From: Prolixibacteraceae bacterium UBA1413
GTDB lineage: Bacteria > Bacteroidota > Bacteroidia > Bacteroidales > Prolixibacteraceae
DNA length: 64,000 nt
Assembly: GCA_002304925.1 (NCBI GenBank)
Contig: DBPT01000004.1
Location: 19,763-83,762, forward strand
Direction of reading: 5' to 3'
The notes beneath the pieces are model-generated. The model was not told where the DNA came from. It searched no databases and worked only from the letters and a program-made list of their open reading frames with translations. Below, one piece after another: positions 18,649 through 27,439 of the stretch. The position numbers and the translations under genes were made by a program. Position 1 is the stretch's first letter. The number at the start of each line of letters is the position of its first letter.

Positions 18649-18708
18649 TCAGCTGCTGCTTAGAATGACGACACCTACAAGAATAATATTAACCATCAGA
18701 TTCTTCAT
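18649..18708 (-). CDS. ilv operon leader peptide (19 aa)
   Basis: Encodes MKNLMVNIILVGVVILSSS. Ten of 19 residues are Ile, Leu or Val, seven of them in the stretch IILVGVVIL. It sits between a TACATTTG promoter element and an intrinsic terminator before ilvD. Ribosome stalling at the Ile/Leu/Val codons would leave the antiterminator strand (GCTGAG over the stop) free and allow read-through; fast translation would cover it and allow termination. This is the usual branched-chain attenuation logic, inferred from sequence. Confidence 0.88.
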   Translation of the reverse strand: MKNLMVNIILVGVVILSSS

Positions 18709-18744
18709 TTTTCCAAAGTACGGATCAACGCTACGATTCCATAG

Positions 18745-18752
18745 CAAATGTA
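18745..18752 (-). promoter_or_regulatory. Promoter -7 element of the ilv operon
   Basis: TACATTTG on the minus strand matches the Bacteroidetes -7 consensus TAnnTTTG, 36 nt before the leader-peptide ATG. I see no clean TTTG -33 box at the right distance. Confidence 0.6.
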
Positions 18753-18842
18753 AAAACTATTTTCAATAGCAAGAGAAAACCGTAATTTAAAAGCGGTATT
18801 TTAAGAAATAAGTTAAGAAAAGAGGGAGATTTAATATTAAAT

Positions 18843-19544
18843 TTACATAAACCGGAAAGGATTGTAGCTGATCCCGCGGTCGTAAACATCGATGTTTTCC
18901 CGCTTTTTCAGGAAGCGGACCCCCGCATAGGTGACGGGAGTGAAGAGGATCTCGACGGTGCATTTGAAGATGTAGTTGGAGAGGAACACCGTCAGGAGGA
19001 GGTTTCCGGGGAGGAGGCCGTAGAAGGCGATCAGGCAGAAAAGGAGGGTGTCAATGCCCTCTCCGGCGAGGGTGGAACCGATGGTGCGCATCCAGAGGTA
19101 TTTGCCTTCCATCAGGAGCTTGAGCCGGGAGAGGAGCCAGGAGTTGGTGAATTCGCCGGCGAAGTAAGCCACCAGACTGGCAAGTACGATCCGTGGGACA
19201 AAGCCAATGACCTTTTCAAAGGCCTCCTGGTAGGGCCACTCCCCTGCCGGCGGCAAAACCTGGACCACCCACAGGATCAATGACATCATCAGGGTGGCGA
19301 AAAAACCTGTCCAGATCACCTTCCTCGAACGACGGTAGCCGTATACTTCTGTAAGGATATCGCCGAAGATATAACTCATCGGGAAAAGGATGGTTCCCCC
19401 GTCGAAGGTAAATTTCCAGAGGGTCAGGATTTTCGTAGAGGCGATGTTCGAAATCAGAAGAACGGCCACGAAAAGAGCCATGATCACATCGAAGTAGCGG
19501 AAGGAGGCCGCGGGTTCCCCGGAATTGGCAGCAACGGTGGGCAT
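18843..19544 (-). CDS. yhhQ: Queuosine precursor transporter (VUT/YhhQ family)
   Basis: Inner-membrane protein of 233 residues (start MPTVAANSG at 19544; a longer frame to 19640 would overlap the opposite promoter region) with about six hydrophobic segments. The family pattern is clear: ISNIASTKI, GTILFPMSYIFGDILTEVYGYRRSR, VAYFAGEFTNSWLLSRLK, RTIGSTLAGEGIDTLLFCLIAFYG and NYIFKCTVEILFTPVTY. Characterised members import preQ0/preQ1 or related queuosine precursors for tRNA modification. It is alone, divergent from the GreA/Rnk-like gene. No preQ1 riboswitch is evident upstream. Confidence 0.9.
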   Translation of the reverse strand: MPTVAANSGEPAASFRYFDVIMALFVAVLLISNIASTKILTLWKFTFDGGTILFPMSYIFGDILTEVYGYRRSRKVIWTGFFATLMMSLILWVVQVLPPAGEWPYQEAFEKVIGFVPRIVLASLVAYFAGEFTNSWLLSRLKLLMEGKYLWMRTIGSTLAGEGIDTLLFCLIAFYGLLPGNLLLTVFLSNYIFKCTVEILFTPVTYAGVRFLKKRENIDVYDRGISYNPFRFM

Positions 19545-19625
19545 ATCAGCTTCTTTAACGCGGCAAAGATAGATAATTAAGGTTAATAACCACTTGCGTA
19601 GCCAATTGTCATTCATGATCCCAAA

Positions 19626-19657
19626 TTTGGTCATATACAAAATGTTGACTATATTTG
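19626..19657 (+). promoter_or_regulatory. Bacteroidetes-type promoter for the Rnk/GreA-like gene
   Basis: TTTG (19626-19629), 20-nt spacer, TATATTTG (19650-19657): an exact match to the TTTG / TAnnTTTG sigma-ABfr consensus, about 68 nt before the ATG at 19726. Confidence 0.8.
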
Positions 19658-19725
19658 TAAGGATTCGGTTTCACAGGAACCGGATTTTTTATTTCTATGA
19701 CAATTAACAACGCATTTTTAACAAT

Positions 19726-20139
19726 ATGAGAACGCAATTGCAAATCACAAACCTGGATTATCAGCGCTTGTTCAACCTGATCAACAGTGTCAGGGACACC
19801 ATGAAGGATGACCTTCACAATATCGAGACCCTCGAGCAAGAGATCGACCGGGCCAAACGGATAGAACCCCGCAAGATCGGTCCCGACTTCGTGACCATGA
19901 ATTCCGAGGTGGAGGTGATTGACCTGGCTTCGGGCAGGGTGATGACCTTCAAATTGGTCTACCCCCAGGATGCGGATTTTAAGAACAACAGGCTATCGGT
20001 GCTCTCGCCGCTGGGGAGCGCCCTGATCGGGTACCGCGAAGGTGACGAGGTGGAATTCAGGGTTCCTGCCGGCACCAAAAAGGTGAAAATCACCAGGATT
20101 TTGTTTCAACCGGAAGCCAAAGGGGAATATGCTTTATAG
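19726..20139 (+). CDS. Rnk/GreA-GreB C-terminal domain protein
   Basis: A 137-residue protein with a short N-terminal helical hairpin (about 1-50) and a C-terminal FKBP-like GreA/GreB domain (about 52-130: SEVEVIDLASGRVMTFKLVYP, NRLSVLSPLGSALIGYREGDEVEF, KVKITRILFQP). The architecture matches Rnk-type regulators and short GreAB-family factors that bind RNA polymerase near the secondary channel. It lacks the long coiled coil of true GreA, so cleavage stimulation is not assured. It has its own good promoter. A CYTH gene follows 112 bp downstream. Confidence 0.85.
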   Translation: MRTQLQITNLDYQRLFNLINSVRDTMKDDLHNIETLEQEIDRAKRIEPRKIGPDFVTMNSEVEVIDLASGRVMTFKLVYPQDADFKNNRLSVLSPLGSALIGYREGDEVEFRVPAGTKKVKITRILFQPEAKGEYAL

Positions 20140-20251
20140 GAGAGAAGAACGAATTGCAATTGTGACGGAAGCCACCTTCTTATCGGGATATACCAGCGTC
20201 TTGGCAGTAATCGGTAAATAAATCCTGCAGATTTCACCTAAAAAGTCAAAA

Positions 20252-20710
20252 ATGAAGGAAATTGAAAGGAAATTCCTGGTGCATCGGGAACAATTTCCGG
20301 GAAGCGACAACCAAACCATCCTGAAACAGGGTTATCTGTCGGTCGATCCCGACCGGGAGGTTCGCATCAGGCGGGAGGGTGACCGGGCATGGATCACCAT
20401 CAAGGGAAGGATGGAAGGAATCACGAGGCCGGAATTTGATTATACAATCCCGGTGGAGGATGCGGAAGCCCTTCTGGGGTTGGCCCTCTTCCTCCCGGTG
20501 GAAAAAATCAGGCACCGGCTGGTGGTGGATGAGACCCACTGGGAGGTGAATGAATTTCTGGGCGCCAACGCCGGGTTACTGATGGCGGAGGTGGAACTGG
20601 AAGACGAAAGCCAGCCTTTCAGCCGTCCCGCCTGGCTCAGCCACGAGGTAACCTTTGACCAGCGGTACTACAACTCAGAACTTGCCCGGAAACCCTACAC
20701 GCAATGGTAA
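20252..20710 (+). CDS. CYTH domain protein
   Basis: A 152-residue single-domain protein beginning with the diagnostic EIERKFLV (residues 3-10), followed by GYLSVDPDREVRIRREGD, AWITIKGR, EFDYTIP and IRHRL...WEVNEFLG...LLMAEVELEDE: the alternating charged residues that line the triphosphate tunnel of CYTH enzymes. Family members hydrolyse inorganic triphosphate or make cyclic nucleotides; stand-alone bacterial ones are mostly triphosphatases. The actual substrate is not known. Confidence 0.9.
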   Translation: MKEIERKFLVHREQFPGSDNQTILKQGYLSVDPDREVRIRREGDRAWITIKGRMEGITRPEFDYTIPVEDAEALLGLALFLPVEKIRHRLVVDETHWEVNEFLGANAGLLMAEVELEDESQPFSRPAWLSHEVTFDQRYYNSELARKPYTQW

Positions 20711-20741
20711 GGATGAAGCTGAAGCTGACGTCAGGGAATGT

Positions 20742-22421
20742 TTACTGCACCTTCATCAGAAGAATCCGGTAATCCCTGCTCTGGTATTGTGGTATACCAG
20801 GGTAATGAAGGAAAATTCCCAAGTCAGCCATTGAACAGCCGACCATTTTATCCTCAAACCCCATTCCCATGGTATTCCAGTTCCTCCCGTCGTAATATAT
20901 TTCAGCCGAAAGGATCCTGGTGTTGGTCTTGTTATAATCAGAAGGCCAGGAAATCAGGACAAAGGATCCCGTGGCGCTGGTCATTCCGGTGATCTCCCTG
21001 ATCTCGGAGAAAACGATTCCTGCCGAACCGACCGCCATGGTTCCTTCAACATCGAGTGACGCACTCGGCTTGGTAGTATTGATGCCCACCCTTTTGTTGG
21101 CGCCATCAATGGTCATCATCTGAATGTATCCCGAGCTGGAATTGATTAAAAACCGGAAATTTGCATTTAAATTGTCATTGATAAATGCAAGTTCTCCCCT
21201 AAACGCACCAATTCGCATTCCGCCGGTGCCCTGGGTGTCCTTTAACTTGATAAAGCAATCGTTGCTGGCGTTTTCGATAGTCAGGGGATAATTGGTCAAA
21301 GAGGTTCCGATACCAACATAACCCGCATTATAAAAAATGTCATCGTCAATTATCTTCCAGGGGTTGGAAGCCGGGGTCTGCCAGGAAGCAAATCCGCCGG
21401 CATCGGAGGTCAGCACCTTTCCTTCTCCCTGGGTGCCATCAATAATTTTGATTCTGTTCCGGAATTCGGCAGCCGGTCCTGCCCCTTCGTTAATCGCAAA
21501 AATGGAGGCTTGGGTGGCGCTTTTGTTGATGGCAGCCACCGCCTGCCTGTCAGAAGTTAGTACCTGAAACTGCCGCAGGTCGGTATCGGGGATTTTTCCG
21601 ATCCCCACCTTTCCATCATTGAAATAGATATCGGAACCCGATGACAGCCAGGGGCTGGACGTAAAGCTTTTGGGGCCCCAGGCCGTACCGCTGTAGGTGA
21701 GCACTTGTCCGGCCGTTGCTCCCATGGGGGCCAGTTTAACTGACGTAACGGCACCGGCAGCCAATTTGTTGGTGATGACCGCTGCATCGGCGATTTTTGC
21801 GGAAGTCACGCCGTTGTCAGCGACTTTCAGGGGTGTTGCCTGAAGCCCGTTCCCCGCCAGGGAGGCATCGGTGACCACCGTCTGGGTCCCCCAGTTATCG
21901 CCTGCGGTACCCGACGAAGGAAGGGTGACGGTGCCCCCACCCCGAGACAGCGACAACTGGTTGCCGTTGAGACTCAGCGTCTGGATCTCATTGGAAGCAT
22001 CACCATCCGCCTCAATCTCCACATTTTTGGCATGGAGGGCATACGGAACACTCAGCAACTGACTGGTTCCCATGTGCTGATATGCCGATCCCCCGGCCGG
22101 ATCCATCTCAACTTTCACATAATACATCCCTGAATTCCATGTCACGGAATGAAAAGCCCCAGTAACCGGCGTTCCCTGCCCGATGGCGAGTTGGACCAAG
22201 CCGAATCCGTTGGTCACCTTTCCGGTGTGAACCTCCGAATAAACAGCGGAGCCTGTGGAACTGCCGCTGAGAATGCTGATCCTGAAACTCACAAGCTGAT
22301 CGGCCAGTACATTTCCGGAGGCATCGCGTGCCACAGCCTGATAATTAAGGGCCTGCGGGGCTTGCGCTGAAAGCGTCCATGCCACAGTCATCATTGTAAA
22401 AACGAAAAATAACTTTTTCAT
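20742..22421 (-). CDS. Secreted repetitive surface protein
   Basis: A 559-residue secreted protein (start MKKLFFVFTMMTVAWTLSAQA at 22421, signal peptide about 20 residues; the longer frame to 22460 adds no signal). The N-terminal part, APQALNYQAVARDASGNVL then VSFRISILSG...YSEVHTGKVTNGFGLVQLAIG...LSVPYALHAKNVE, is a beta-sandwich module very common in Bacteroidetes surface proteins. The middle contains two similar blocks (GKVGIG..PDTDLRQFQV and GYVGIGTSLTNYPLTIENAS) resembling tail-fibre-like beta repeats. No T9SS tail is obvious. Role unknown, possibly adhesion or cell surface structure. Confidence 0.75.
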   Translation of the reverse strand: MKKLFFVFTMMTVAWTLSAQAPQALNYQAVARDASGNVLADQLVSFRISILSGSSTGSAVYSEVHTGKVTNGFGLVQLAIGQGTPVTGAFHSVTWNSGMYYVKVEMDPAGGSAYQHMGTSQLLSVPYALHAKNVEIEADGDASNEIQTLSLNGNQLSLSRGGGTVTLPSSGTAGDNWGTQTVVTDASLAGNGLQATPLKVADNGVTSAKIADAAVITNKLAAGAVTSVKLAPMGATAGQVLTYSGTAWGPKSFTSSPWLSSGSDIYFNDGKVGIGKIPDTDLRQFQVLTSDRQAVAAINKSATQASIFAINEGAGPAAEFRNRIKIIDGTQGEGKVLTSDAGGFASWQTPASNPWKIIDDDIFYNAGYVGIGTSLTNYPLTIENASNDCFIKLKDTQGTGGMRIGAFRGELAFINDNLNANFRFLINSSSGYIQMMTIDGANKRVGINTTKPSASLDVEGTMAVGSAGIVFSEIREITGMTSATGSFVLISWPSDYNKTNTRILSAEIYYDGRNWNTMGMGFEDKMVGCSMADLGIFLHYPGIPQYQSRDYRILLMKVQ

Positions 22422-22539
22422 AATCACATAATTTTTGTTGTTGAAATCTCCTGCATACAAGTTACGGAAAAAAAAAGTTAACCACTGCCATTTCCGCTGA
22501 ATTTGTGATTGTCGATTATGTGAATCATACCAGAAGCCT

Positions 22540-22547
22540 TATTTTTG
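22540..22547 (+). promoter_or_regulatory. Promoter -7 element for the DUF3078 gene
   Basis: TATTTTTG matches TAnnTTTG, 27 nt before the ATG at 22574. It supports that start over an upstream in-frame start at 22505, which would lie ahead of the promoter. Confidence 0.5.
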
Positions 22548-22573
22548 CGTTTGATTTCTTGAAATACCCTGCT

Positions 22574-24571
22574 ATGAGAGGAAAATTGATTATTACGGTG
22601 ACTTTGCTGGTTCTGGCGCTTTCGGCAGTGTATGCCCAGACAGGAGATAAACCGGCATATACGGATTCACTCAATTATAACCTTCAGCTTATCAAGCGTT
22701 ATATATCGCATGGCAGCAAATGGCATTTCACCGATCCCCTCGCGGAACGGAGGCTTGCCGGCCTGATCGATTTCATAGAAAACGAACCCATCGACACCAT
22801 CCTGAACCATTTCTCCCGGCTCAGGGGTGAAGAAACCACTCCGATGATTGTCAGGAAGCCGCAGGATGCACCCGACTCCCTGCGCGTTGCGGGATACATT
22901 CCCCTCCGGATGCTGAACCGGCAGTTGGAGGCCATTGAGGAAGAAGTAAAGAAAGAATACGAAGGAAGGCCGGTCACGGTTCCGGAGGAGTTGATGCAGG
23001 AAGCGGAAGAGAATGCGCAACTGATCCCTCCGGGAGAGGGAATGCAGTTGATTACCGAAGGGATATACACCCTTCCCGATTCCCTGAAAGTGTTGGATGC
23101 CATTCCGGAGGAGATGGTACAGTCACCCCAGGATTTCCGGAGAATCCTCCGGCTCGACAATGACAGGAGCCGGCTGGTAGAGCAAATGCGGATCCATTAC
23201 AACGATTCGGTATTGTCGGAAGTCAGAAATAACAGGATCGCTGAATACCGCCGGCAACTGATCGAAGAGCGTGCCAACCTGCTGAAATCGCAACGGATCA
23301 CCACCGTGAAAAGGAACAATGAACAAGTGATGAATTTTCACAACAAGCTGGTCATCGATGCCGTCAACGATTCGATATACCAGTCGATTCGCTGGCTCAC
23401 CGGATTCGCCAACCTGGTTGACAACACCACGGTAAACCTGATGAACCTCACCTATGCCAGCTCTCCCCTGGTACTGAGCAATGCTGGAAAATACTTTACC
23501 AGGGTCTGGCTGAAAAACCAGCAGAACGACTCCCTGTCGGTGCTGGTGCAAAACATTGACAGACGTTCCATGCAACTCGTCATTGAAGACGGGGTGACTT
23601 TCAGCCGTTTCCGGCAGCAGGCCGTCAAGGATTTCGACTTTACCACGCTGAACAAACCGTCGACAAACCTCGACAAAGTAAGTAAACGGTATCAGGCTTA
23701 TACACCTTGGTCCATCGGAGGGAACGGAAACACCGGATTCACCCAGACTTACCTGAGCAACTGGAAAAAAGGGGGGAAAAGCGCCCTGTCAATCCTGATC
23801 GTCGCCCGGGGTTTTGCCAATTACTCTTCCGACAAGGTCAAATGGGAGAACAGCGGAGAAATCCGGAATGGATGGATCAATCCCGGACAGGAGGGGATCC
23901 AGAAAAATGACGACAAGTTCGGGCTCACCTCCCGGCTGGGATTCAGCGCAGGAAAAAAATGGTATTACAGTACGGAAGTCGACCTGGAATCCCAGTTTTT
24001 CTACGGATACAAATATCCCAACCGCGACAATCCCATTTCCGGATTTCTGGCCCCGGGCCGTTTTCTCTTCAAAATCGGGATGGATTACAAACCCAACAAG
24101 GATTTATCACTCTTCATTTCCCCGCTGACCTCCAAATTGGTTTTCGTGAATGACACCCTGAAAATCGACAAATCCAATTTCGGTATTACCCCCGGAAAAA
24201 GCTCCTACTGGGAGCCCGGACTGAATACCGACCTGAAATTTAAAAAGGATTTGTTTCCCAACGTAACCTTTGAAACCAAGTTCAGGATGTTCGTCAATTA
24301 CCTGGCCCCGTTCAAACAGTTGGACGTCGATTGGGAGAACCTGCTTAACATGCAGCTGACCGATCACATCAGCATCAACATGATGGCCCATTCGATTTAC
24401 GACAGCAAGATCCTGTTTGAAAAAACCGACAAAGAAGGCAATCCTGTCCTGGATTCACAGGGGAACAAGGTTCGCGGACCCAAACTGCAGTTCAAGGAAT
24501 TCATCACCGTCGGCTTTTCTTATAAAATCAACCGGAGGGTTCTGCGGGCCCGGGAAATCTTTCCGGACTAA
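22574..24571 (+). CDS. DUF3078 outer-membrane-associated protein
   Basis: A 665-residue exported protein (signal MRGKLIITVTLLVLALSAVYA). The N-terminal half is helical and charged and has no motif I recognise. The C-terminal 270 residues match DUF3078: WSIGGNGNTGFTQTYLSNW, GGKSALS, WENSGEIRNGW, KNDDKFGLTSRLGF, YYSTEVDLESQFFYGY and alternating beta strands ending FKEFITVGFSYKI, which suggests a small beta-barrel in the outer membrane. The N-terminal fusion makes it longer than usual DUF3078 proteins (about 300-400 residues). Function unknown. Confidence 0.85.
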   Translation: MRGKLIITVTLLVLALSAVYAQTGDKPAYTDSLNYNLQLIKRYISHGSKWHFTDPLAERRLAGLIDFIENEPIDTILNHFSRLRGEETTPMIVRKPQDAPDSLRVAGYIPLRMLNRQLEAIEEEVKKEYEGRPVTVPEELMQEAEENAQLIPPGEGMQLITEGIYTLPDSLKVLDAIPEEMVQSPQDFRRILRLDNDRSRLVEQMRIHYNDSVLSEVRNNRIAEYRRQLIEERANLLKSQRITTVKRNNEQVMNFHNKLVIDAVNDSIYQSIRWLTGFANLVDNTTVNLMNLTYASSPLVLSNAGKYFTRVWLKNQQNDSLSVLVQNIDRRSMQLVIEDGVTFSRFRQQAVKDFDFTTLNKPSTNLDKVSKRYQAYTPWSIGGNGNTGFTQTYLSNWKKGGKSALSILIVARGFANYSSDKVKWENSGEIRNGWINPGQEGIQKNDDKFGLTSRLGFSAGKKWYYSTEVDLESQFFYGYKYPNRDNPISGFLAPGRFLFKIGMDYKPNKDLSLFISPLTSKLVFVNDTLKIDKSNFGITPGKSSYWEPGLNTDLKFKKDLFPNVTFETKFRMFVNYLAPFKQLDVDWENLLNMQLTDHISINMMAHSIYDSKILFEKTDKEGNPVLDSQGNKVRGPKLQFKEFITVGFSYKINRRVLRAREIFPD

Positions 24572-24582
24572 CGCCCTTTGTG

Positions 24583-25446
24583 TCATCGCAGGAACATGTC
24601 GGCGATCAGGAAAACGGCATAGGCCACGCTGGCAAGGCCGTTGGTGGTAAAAAAAGCCATGTTGACCCGCCGGAGATCGTCGGGTTTTACCAGCAGATGC
24701 TGCGACAACAGCAATCCGGTAAACCAGAGTACCCCGGCCCAGTGAAGCCCTCCTCCTTTCAACACCACGGCAAGGAGAATGACCAGCAAGGCCGTGAGCA
24801 AATGAATAAGTTCCGAAAGCCGCAAAGCCTTTCTTTTCCCCAGCCTGACAGGCAGGGAGTTCAACCGGTGCTCTTTATCAAATTCCTCATCCTGAAGAGA
24901 ATAGACGATATCAAATCCGCTCACCCATAAAAAGACGATCGAACTGAGGATCAGCGGCGGCAGGTCGAAGCGGGCGGTAACCGCCAGGTAGGCTCCCAAC
25001 GGGGCGATGGCCAGCCCCAGACTCAGGAAAAAATGGGAAAGAGAGGTAAAACGTTTGGTGAAGCTGTAAAAGAGAACCACAAACAATGCCACCGGGGAGA
25101 GATAAAAACAGAGGCGGTTAATGAACCAGGTGGTGACAATGAATAGCAGCGCGTTGATGATGACAAAGGCCAGTGCGGAAGCGGGCGGGATCGCTCCCGC
25201 CGGGATCTCCCGCTGCGCCGTCCGGGGATTGATGCTGTCAACGTGGCGGTCGAGCCACCTGTTGAAACCCATGGCCGCATTCCGGGCAAAAACCATACAC
25301 AACACCACCAGGGCAAAAAGCTTCCAACTCACGTCGGCGCCGGGTTGCCGCGAAGCCATGAAAAAACCGGTCAAGGCAAAGGGAAGGGCAAAAAGCGTAT
25401 GCTCAAACTTCACCAATCGGCCATAATTCTGCAACCATCCCATCAT
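24583..25446 (-). CDS. ubiA: UbiA-family polyprenyltransferase (4-hydroxybenzoate octaprenyltransferase-like)
   Basis: Integral membrane prenyltransferase of 287 residues with about eight helices. Both Asp-rich motifs that bind Mg-diphosphate are visible: NRWLDRHVDSINPRTAQREIPAG and YSLQDEEFDKEHRLNSLPVRLG. It transfers a polyprenyl chain to an aromatic ring. In Bacteroidetes, UbiA-like enzymes near this type belong to the futalosine or menaquinone routes; the exact acceptor cannot be read from the sequence. It is convergent with the DUF3078 gene (11-bp gap). Confidence 0.85.
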   Translation of the reverse strand: MMGWLQNYGRLVKFEHTLFALPFALTGFFMASRQPGADVSWKLFALVVLCMVFARNAAMGFNRWLDRHVDSINPRTAQREIPAGAIPPASALAFVIINALLFIVTTWFINRLCFYLSPVALFVVLFYSFTKRFTSLSHFFLSLGLAIAPLGAYLAVTARFDLPPLILSSIVFLWVSGFDIVYSLQDEEFDKEHRLNSLPVRLGKRKALRLSELIHLLTALLVILLAVVLKGGGLHWAGVLWFTGLLLSQHLLVKPDDLRRVNMAFFTTNGLASVAYAVFLIADMFLR

Positions 25447-25668
25447 TCTGTTCTTTGCACGCCAAATTTAGAAAGATTGAGAAAACCCGGCGAAAATAAT
25501 CAATAAAAGCTATATTTGGATGACCGGGAATAACGACTGCCCGAAGTCTGGCCCCCCCGGACGGGACAAACACCTATCTGGCCAGGAGTGCGCCAACCCC
25601 AGGAATCGTCCCCGGAGTCATGACATTTGTTTAACGGAAGGAAACAAAGCCTTGAAATATTTTAACCG

Positions 25669-26049
25669 ATGAGAGAATTTAAAAAGTACGTTACCCTGCA
25701 CGCCTCCCCCGAAGACGTATACAATGCCCTGGTGAATCAGACGATGCTGGAAATCTGGACCGGCGAACCTGCGGTGATGTCCGAAGAACCAGGAAGCGCT
25801 TTTTCACTCTGGGACGGAAGCATAACAGGTACCAACCTGGAATTTGTTAAAAACAGCAAAATTGTCCAGGAATGGGACTTCGGCTCACAGGAAAACCCTT
25901 CCGTAGTGACCCTCCTGCTCCATCCTTCCGGAAAATCTACCAAAATGGAGATCCGGCAGGTGAACATCCCCGATGAATTTTTTGATAATATGAGGGAAGG
26001 GTGGCTTTCGGACTATGTCGGCGGACTGGCACAGTTGTTTGAAAAATGA
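25669..26049 (+). CDS. SRPBCC (START-like) domain protein
   Basis: A 126-residue protein with a Bet v1/SRPBCC fold: YVTLHASPEDVYNALVNQTMLEIWTGEPA, GSAFSLWDGSITGTNLEF, IVQEWDFG, VVTLLLHPSG and a long C-terminal helix (EGWLSDYVGGLAQLFEK). It resembles AHSA1-type or small ligand-binding proteins. A TATATTTG element lies at 25511-25518, 150 bp upstream. Ligand and role are unknown. Confidence 0.8.
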   Translation: MREFKKYVTLHASPEDVYNALVNQTMLEIWTGEPAVMSEEPGSAFSLWDGSITGTNLEFVKNSKIVQEWDFGSQENPSVVTLLLHPSGKSTKMEIRQVNIPDEFFDNMREGWLSDYVGGLAQLFEK

Positions 26050-26326
26050 CCCGGTCATTTGTCCGCTATGCCCATGCCCCCGCGGAAGCAGGAATTCCGC
26101 CTGAAATCAGGCCGGGGTATACCGTTGACCTTAACCTTTCCGGCCACCAAAACTTTACCGCTACCGGGGTTTTTCGGAAGGGGGTGGCGCAGCTTGCAAT
26201 TTTTGTCCTAATCTTAATCTTAACCTCAACCTTAGTCCTCCTTTTCCTTTTTTGTATCTTTGCCCCGAAATAAAAAGAGTGGCATTTCGTTTGCTTAAAA
26301 GTTAAATTGAAATATTTCTACACGAC
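26050..26326 (+). promoter_or_regulatory. Intergenic region with exbB promoter and TTAAG repeat
   Basis: Holds a run CCTAATCTTAATCTTAACC (from about 26208) that is a reverse-oriented copy of the hexamer array found after other genes. It also holds TATCTTTG (26255-26262), a good TAnnTTTG -7 element 65 nt before the ExbB-like gene. A 75-codon frame crosses this region, but its end is built from the repeat and the promoter, so I do not call it. Confidence 0.6.
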
Positions 26327-27019
26327 ATGGTGAATATTTTGTTGCAGATTCAGACCGTACCCGCGGGTACAAATAACCTGGCGGCTCAGCCTGACGGGAT
26401 TTCGATGAAATTTATCGACCTGGCGATGAAGGGGGGGTGGATCATGATCCCCATCCTGCTGCTGTCGGTTCTTGCGGTTTATATTTTTGTGGACCGTTAT
26501 TTTGCCGTCAAGCGGGCCGGAAAATTTGACACCGGGCTGATGGACAAGGTAAAGAGTTATATTACGGCGGGGAAAATCGACGCCGCCATCGCCCTGTGCC
26601 GCAGTAGTGATAATCCTGCCGCCCGGATGGTGGAAAAGGGGATCAGCCGCCTCGGCAGGCCCTTAACCGACGTGACGGCAGCCATTGAGAACGTGGGTAA
26701 CCTCGAAATCCAGAAACTGGAGAAAGGATTACCGGCACTCGCCAGCGCCGCCGGAGGAGCTCCCATGTTGGGGTTCCTCGGAACCGTCACAGGAATGGTC
26801 CAGGCTTTTTACGACATGGCCAACGCCGGCAACAACATCGATATCACCCTGCTTTCGACCGGGATTTACCAGGCCCTGGTCACCACGGTAGCCGGACTCA
26901 TCGTGGGGATCATCGCGTATTTCGCCTATAACATCCTGGTATCCAATATAGAAAAAGTTGTATTCAAAATGGAGGCCACCACCACCGAATTCATGGACCT
27001 TCTCAATGAACCTGCCTAA
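26327..27019 (+). CDS. MotA/TolQ/ExbB proton channel protein
   Basis: A 230-residue inner-membrane protein with three transmembrane segments: GGWIMIPILLLSVLAVYIFVDRYF (about 35-58), then a cytoplasmic loop, then LASAAGGAPMLGFLGTVTGMVQAF (about 143-165) and TTVAGLIVGIIAYFAYNILV (about 190-209). The GTVTGM motif is diagnostic. With the next two genes (ExbD and a TonB-like protein) it forms a proton-motive-force-driven energy transducer for outer-membrane transport. The first 25 residues before MKFIDLAMKGGW may not be translated if the internal ATG at about 26405 is used. Confidence 0.93.
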   Translation: MVNILLQIQTVPAGTNNLAAQPDGISMKFIDLAMKGGWIMIPILLLSVLAVYIFVDRYFAVKRAGKFDTGLMDKVKSYITAGKIDAAIALCRSSDNPAARMVEKGISRLGRPLTDVTAAIENVGNLEIQKLEKGLPALASAAGGAPMLGFLGTVTGMVQAFYDMANAGNNIDITLLSTGIYQALVTTVAGLIVGIIAYFAYNILVSNIEKVVFKMEATTTEFMDLLNEPA

Positions 27020-27028
27020 TCATTCCCC

Positions 27029-27436
27029 ATGGCTTTAAAAAAGAGAAATAAAATAAGTGCGTCATTCAGCATGGCTTCCATGACAGACGTCATCTTTCTG
27101 CTGCTTATATTTTTCATGCTGTCGTCGACGCTGGTGGCTCCTAACGCCCTGAAACTGCTGCTGCCCCAAAGCAACAACCAAACAGCGGCAAAACCGGTGA
27201 CCACCGTCTCCATCACCAAAGAGTTGCAGTATTACATCAACGACGAGGGAGCATTGAAACGGGTGGCATTCCAGGAAATCGAACCTTTCCTGGTGCAGAA
27301 GTTCGGGGGACAACCCGAGCCCTATATTTCCCTTCATGCCGACAGGTCGGTTCCCTTTGAAGAAGTGGTGAAAATAATGAACATAGCACGTAAAAACGAT
27401 TTTAAACTGATTGTGGCCACAGCCAAGGAAGATTAA
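27029..27436 (+). CDS. ExbD/TolR biopolymer transport protein
   Basis: A 135-residue protein with one N-terminal membrane helix, preceded by SASFSMASMTDVIFLLLIFFML, which carries the Asp required for proton passage in the family (D in MTDVIFLLL), and a periplasmic domain ending PFEEVVKIMNIARKNDFKLIVATAKE. It follows the ExbB-like gene by 9 bp and pairs with it in the energising complex. Confidence 0.93.
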   Translation: MALKKRNKISASFSMASMTDVIFLLLIFFMLSSTLVAPNALKLLLPQSNNQTAAKPVTTVSITKELQYYINDEGALKRVAFQEIEPFLVQKFGGQPEPYISLHADRSVPFEEVVKIMNIARKNDFKLIVATAKED

Positions 27437-27439
27437 CAT

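Noticed and set aside
19545..19725. preQ1 riboswitch upstream of the queuosine-precursor transporter
   Set aside because: I could not find the small H-type pseudoknot with its A-rich tail upstream of the gene; only a divergent promoter is apparent.
26046..26273. 75-codon frame before exbB with a hydrophobic tail
   Set aside because: The tail is encoded by the TTAAG-type repeat and a promoter element, and the start overlaps the end of the SRPBCC gene. I consider it spurious, though a weak chance of a small membrane peptide remains.
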